Assembly: GCA_017544185.1 (NCBI GenBank) | Contig: JAFYEQ010000322.1 | Location: forward strand, 1-9,161 | Length of the DNA stretch: 9,161 bases | Direction: 5' to 3' | Source of the DNA: Oscillospiraceae bacterium | GTDB lineage: Bacteria > Bacillota > Clostridia > Oscillospirales > Ruminococcaceae | Shown here: positions 6,701-9,161 of the stretch, piece after piece | How the letters are laid out: each line of letters starts with the position of its first letter | Position numbering within the stretch: the first letter of the stretch is position 1 | Made by a program: the position numbers and the translations under genes | The notes under the pieces: generated by a model | Told to the model about the DNA's origin: nothing | Database searches by the model: none | The model's input: the letters and a program-made list of their open reading frames with translations, nothing else

Positions 6701-7283
6701 CGACTATGCAGCCACCAATGAGAAGTATCAACTGCTGTCCTCTCAGCTGTCCGACGTGAACGCATCCAAGCGGGAGCTGATCAGGCTGATAGACGAATAT
6801 ACCGCCACCATGAAAAAGCAGTTCACGGAGAACTTCGACCGCATCAACACGCAGTTCAAGCAGATATTCACAGAGCTGTTCGGCGGCGGACGCGCAGAGC
6901 TGAAGCTGTCAGACCCTGAGAACGTACTGGTATCGGGCATAGATATCAACGTTGCTCCTCCGGGCAAGGTGATCGGCAATCTTTCGCTGCTCTCGGGCGG
7001 CGAGCAGGCCTTCGTCGCGATAGCCATATACTTCGCCATACTCCGTGTGCGTCCCGCGCCCTTCTGCATACTCGATGAGATCGAGGCCGCGCTGGATGAT
7101 GTGAACGTGTCCCGCTATGCTCAGTACCTCCATAATTTCACGGACACCACCCAGTTCATCACCATAACCCACCGTCGCGGTACCATGGAGGAGGCCGACG
7201 TATTCTACGGGGTCACCATGCAGGAGAAGGGCATATCAAGGCTCTTGCGCATGGCACAGCTCCCTTCGGAGAACGATATGTGA
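3726..7283 (+). CDS. smc: Chromosome segregation/condensin ATPase SMC
   Basis: The 1,185 residues match the usual length of bacterial SMC, the ATPase that with ScpA and ScpB loads on DNA, extrudes loops and resolves sister chromosomes. The N-terminal head has MQGFKSF (8-14), Walker A GPNGSGKSN (31-39) and the Q-loop Gln in IIGQGKV (143). Coiled-coil arm one spans about 172-500. The hinge spans about 503-675 and contains GGSYTGGSADRSSGIL. Arm two runs to about 985. The C-terminal head has signature LSGGEQ (1089-1094), Walker B FCILDE (1113-1118) and ITHRRGTMEEADVFYGVTMQE. The signature has Gln where many SMCs have Arg (LSGGER). I chose ATG 3726 because MYLRSLEMQGFKSF aligns with other SMC N-termini; the in-frame GTG at 3672 lies inside the leader terminator. 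The ribosome site is weak (GAAAGCGAG). It appears monocistronic: the ncRNA is divergent and the next gene convergent, unlike the common rnc-smc-ftsY order. Confidence 0.98.
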   Translation: MYLRSLEMQGFKSFPDKITLEFDKGITAVVGPNGSGKSNIGDAVRWVLGEQSSKTLRGSRMEDVIFAGTQMRHPMGYASVTLNIANDDRVLPSDNDTVSVTRKLYRSGESEYMINGEQVRLKDVSELFMDTGLGRDGYSIIGQGKVAEIVSSRSAERRSIFEEAAGISRAKYHKEEAERRLEKAEENIARLTDTMSVYEERLAPLKTQADKAQKYLVLADECRSLEVTIWMDTVEKLRGRIKDLEDKLVANAGEQRIADAEIERLESAQQELSVKKEELDIALDRLQSDLLSNEQSNSAHIAEIAVLENEIKHAEERIEQLNASIEGANSSRDEDARLAEEKAQLADSIAEKIRLTDEDIRANEEELAGTTERSEDADRKRSELEQSLSALYIKRAEINTAITAAKDDLEDMGERRRIAEEQLGDADRRKNSLEKEEQEITEGLKVVSEKQLEQVNRIAGMKRIQEGKGTKLEALGKSLSALTADMTALRERHRILTDLENSMEGYGRAVKAVLRAAKSGQLRGIRGTVSQLIDVDPEYSTAIETALGGALQNIVTSDEDTAKRSIRLLKDMNAGRATFLPMTSVRGNRLNERLDGMPGFVALACDLIGYDDEYEGIINQLLGRIAVAENIDQAGNIARRCGYKFRIVTLDGQVVNAGGSYTGGSADRSSGILTRKNEIDRLAAELDEKQAQFGELKKEEQGLRAQYNKAAIELEALEEEQQRIGTDKIRFEAELRRIREMREQLGSSGSNAKRTLDDISKRFDSVTKSIKDNEERLTALLAQIDQVKAGSQEAVEERDRIARRKEELSDKIAALRIERTSLVKDRENALQAIEDLKEKSRLAGEGTVELALEIKEKEASIASLRNNIEEVREKLTGAGAKAQEIRSEIEGVKRRGLELDRRDNELRTELKKANDKRSDLAAERIRLEERRDASFSERDKILSDMAEQYELYPSEAEAIVIKDADIPQLKSRLVTVKDRIRALGSINLEAIDDYAATNEKYQLLSSQLSDVNASKRELIRLIDEYTATMKKQFTENFDRINTQFKQIFTELFGGGRAELKLSDPENVLVSGIDINVAPPGKVIGNLSLLSGGEQAFVAIAIYFAILRVRPAPFCILDEIEAALDDVNVSRYAQYLHNFTDTTQFITITHRRGTMEEADVFYGVTMQEKGISRLLRMAQLPSENDM

Positions 7284-7336
7284 TACTATCCCGCTCCTTA
7301 TCGTTTCGCAGCAAAGTGATCCAACTGCCGTGTAAA

Positions 7337-7360
7337 GGGACAAGAGACAAGGGACAAGAG
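7337..7360 (+). repeat. Short tandem repeat after smc
   Basis: GGGACAAGAG occurs twice (7337-7346, 7351-7360), separated by ACAA: a 14-bp unit in about 1.7 copies. It lies in the untranslated spacer. No function is apparent; replication slippage is the simplest origin. Confidence 0.85.
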
Positions 7361-7430
7361 ATCGGACTGCTGACGCAGCCCCCACGCCTCCGCATATATC
7401 CAACTTTACGGAAACACTGGATAATACCTG

Positions 7431-7451
7431 ATCGGCGGGGGCGACGCCGAT
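7431..7451. repeat. 7-bp hairpin in the smc 3' spacer
   Basis: ATCGGCG (7431-7437) pairs with CGCCGAT (7445-7451) around a GC-rich 7-nt loop. It is followed by A, not T, on the + strand, and has no T-run after it on the minus strand. It is therefore not a standard terminator in either direction, but could cap the smc transcript or lie at the 3' end of the convergent one. Confidence 0.55.
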
Positions 7452-7487
7452 AAAAAAGACGAACAGGAGGAGCTTTCGCTCCTCCTG
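7452..7487 (-). terminator. Terminator of the minus-strand coiled-coil gene
   Basis: On the minus strand CAGGAGGAGC pairs with GCTCCTCCTG (10 bp) around a GAAA tetraloop (7464-7487). TTCGTC and six T follow (to 7452). An outer AAGAC/GTCTT pairing can lengthen the stem. On the + strand the same hairpin is followed by TGCGTTGTCTT, so it may also stop smc transcription weakly. Confidence 0.85.
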
Positions 7488-7538
7488 CGTTGTCTTCATG
7501 TCAGTGGTCTTACTGTCCATGTCCCATATGCTCTGCCG

Positions 7539-9161
7539 TCAGGATATCCTCATTACATCGGTCCTGATGACCCAGGGATCGAGCTCCGACTGCTCACCGG
7601 TGAAGATCATATAATCAACTGCATCGCCTTCGAACACTGCGGGCTGATCCAGACCCAGCGTACCTGTCTCACGTACTGTTACCAGCTCCTTGTCCTGTAC
7701 CTTGAGCTCGGGATCGTCTATATCCACTACCTTTACCGTATAGTGGTACTTACTGTATGGGAACTTGCAGATGAATCCGCTCGATGCACCGCTGTTGGTA
7801 GGATTCGTGGGCGTTATGAACTCCTTGTCCATGGTGTAGTCCTTGCCTACGATCAGGTAGGTATGTTCGTCTCCCATTTTGCCCTTCACGCCTGCGGCCT
7901 CCAGATACTCTCTGAGCGTCATGCCGCTGTGTGCGCTCTTGACGTAGGATATCATCGTGTTTATCTTCACATCGTCGAGGATCTGCTCGTTCATGATCGT
8001 ATCGAGACTGTCCTTTACAAGAGCTCTTGCTTCGCTGCTCGCCTTCTTGCCGGAGTTTATCTTGAACGTGTTTGCGTAAGCGTGTACAACTGTATTGTCC
8101 TTGCCGAAGTTGACGTAGCGGGTATCATGCTGCTTGTGCATGAACTTGCTGTAGCTGCCTATAGCCTTGCCGGAGTTGATGTCCAGAGTATCGAACCTGC
8201 CGTTGACCGTGCCGTTGCCTATGAGGGTGATACTGTTCTTCCTGCAGGCTACCCAGTCATCCGACCATTCCTTCGTAAGGTGCATGCAGTCCTCTACGGT
8301 GAAGTCTGATACAGCCTTCTCTGCCTGCATGCATCTCAGGGAGATCAGCATACCGGCGATATATTCCTGTGCTATGACGTTCGCACAGTCCTTTATCTCC
8401 TGTTCTGCCTCGGTGTTGAACATGCAGCCCTGATAGCAGTAGAGAGATATCAGCTCGAAGTAGTTGGATGTGAGAGCGGTATTGCTGTTGCTCATATACC
8501 CTGCCAGTATGCCCAGATCCTTGTTGAGCGCTGTCATCCTGGGATCGCGCTCAAGGTTAGCGAGCCTTACCAGCTTCTGCTGAGGATTCAGCTTGTCGGT
8601 GCTCTCTGTGAGGAGTATCTCGTTGTACAGGCTGTCTACACCGAACATGATGCTGTCCATATCGTTGAGGACCGCGTTGCATTCGGTGAGCTTGGTGGTG
8701 TTCTGCGTCATCACGCTGACCCACTTGGAGTCGGTGTCCACCTGAGATGAGAGCTTTTCAGCCTTGATAGCCAGATCGTCTATCTTCTTTGTGGTCTCCG
8801 AGAGCTTCCCGGATATGTTATCCAGCCTACTGTCCATCATATCAAGGCGGGTCATGACCTCAAAGTGCTGAGTGTCCATCTTGCTGTCTATACCGTCGAC
8901 CTTGCCCTCGAGCTCCTTGATCATCCTGTCCTTGTAGTCCTTGCAGCCGTCGCCGTAGTAGTCCTCGCTGAGGTCGCCCAGGAGCCACTTGATAGGGAGG
9001 GTGAGAGTATGGCCGCCGGGGATCATATCAGCTATGTCGTCACACAGGCTGTTAGCAATATCTGAGAGCTTCTCAAAGACAAAGTCCATATCGGAGGAGG
9101 AAGCGAAGCATACGATGCTGTCTGTCGCCAGCAAGTCATCCCCTATGAGGTAGGGACCGTC
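7539..9161 (-). CDS. Partial unrecognised coiled-coil, Cys-rich protein
   Basis: The frame is open to the window edge, so the N-terminus is missing; the TTG at 9134 is internal and not a likely start. The visible 540 residues end in TGA (7541-7539), followed by a terminator. Near the start is an Ile-Pro-Gly-Gly stretch followed by LPIKWLLGDL (about 48-62). Then comes a long heptad-like coiled coil (about 72-140: RLDMMDSRLDNISGKL) and a helical region to about 300. A more mixed C-terminal part has beta-like stretches and many Gly, Asn and Asp. Ten or more cysteines are scattered, including CYQGC. I do not recognise a family. The order amphipathic IPGG segment, coiled coil, helical bundle and variable end recalls uncharacterised secreted Clostridia proteins and, loosely, helical pore-forming proteins. 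No enzyme motif is visible. Codon use matches its neighbours. Confidence 0.75.
   Translation of the reverse strand, partial: DGPYLIGDDLLATDSIVCFASSSDMDFVFEKLSDIANSLCDDIADMIPGGHTLTLPIKWLLGDLSEDYYGDGCKDYKDRMIKELEGKVDGIDSKMDTQHFEVMTRLDMMDSRLDNISGKLSETTKKIDDLAIKAEKLSSQVDTDSKWVSVMTQNTTKLTECNAVLNDMDSIMFGVDSLYNEILLTESTDKLNPQQKLVRLANLERDPRMTALNKDLGILAGYMSNSNTALTSNYFELISLYCYQGCMFNTEAEQEIKDCANVIAQEYIAGMLISLRCMQAEKAVSDFTVEDCMHLTKEWSDDWVACRKNSITLIGNGTVNGRFDTLDINSGKAIGSYSKFMHKQHDTRYVNFGKDNTVVHAYANTFKINSGKKASSEARALVKDSLDTIMNEQILDDVKINTMISYVKSAHSGMTLREYLEAAGVKGKMGDEHTYLIVGKDYTMDKEFITPTNPTNSGASSGFICKFPYSKYHYTVKVVDIDDPELKVQDKELVTVRETGTLGLDQPAVFEGDAVDYMIFTGEQSELDPWVIRTDVMRIS

Overview
The window looks like chromosome from a Ruminococcus-type Clostridia (Oscillospiraceae/Ruminococcaceae). 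The reasons are a moderate GC content judged by eye, heavy use of ATA for isoleucine, an SMC protein close to the Bacillus type, Firmicutes-style consensus promoters and U-tract terminators, and a large Thr/Asn-rich secreted-type repeat protein. The genus is an inference.

Layout. (1) 1-1263, + strand: 3' part of a repeat protein with an acidic linker and a C-terminal domain resembling the tail of PrsA/parvulin foldases, closed by a strong terminator. (2) 1336-2405, + strand: a promoter and a gene for an HTH-WYL transcriptional regulator. (3) About 2484-3546: a 1 kb interval with no credible protein gene. On the minus strand it has a near-consensus extended -10 promoter at one end and a strong intrinsic terminator at the other. 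I read it as one non-coding RNA of about 1,030 nt. It contains five copies of a small hairpin with a GNRA-type loop (consensus GGA-GNRAG-UCC) inside longer diverged modules. I cannot assign it to a known RNA family; it is the most interesting object here. (4) 3605-7283, + strand: a perfect-consensus promoter, a terminator hairpin only about 13 nt into the transcript, then the chromosome-condensation ATPase gene smc, apparently alone and without rnc or ftsY beside it. (5) 7284-7538: spacer with a short tandem repeat and two hairpins, one of them a terminator for the gene on the minus strand. (6) 7539-9161, minus strand: 3' part of an unrecognised protein with a coiled coil and many cysteines.

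How they relate. The ncRNA and smc are divergently transcribed from promoters whose -35 boxes are about 58 bp apart. A perfect 18-bp palindrome lies on the ncRNA -10 box. The smc leader looks attenuated. The WYL regulator ends where the ncRNA terminator starts, so the two units converge. Whether the regulator or the RNA controls smc cannot be read from the sequence.
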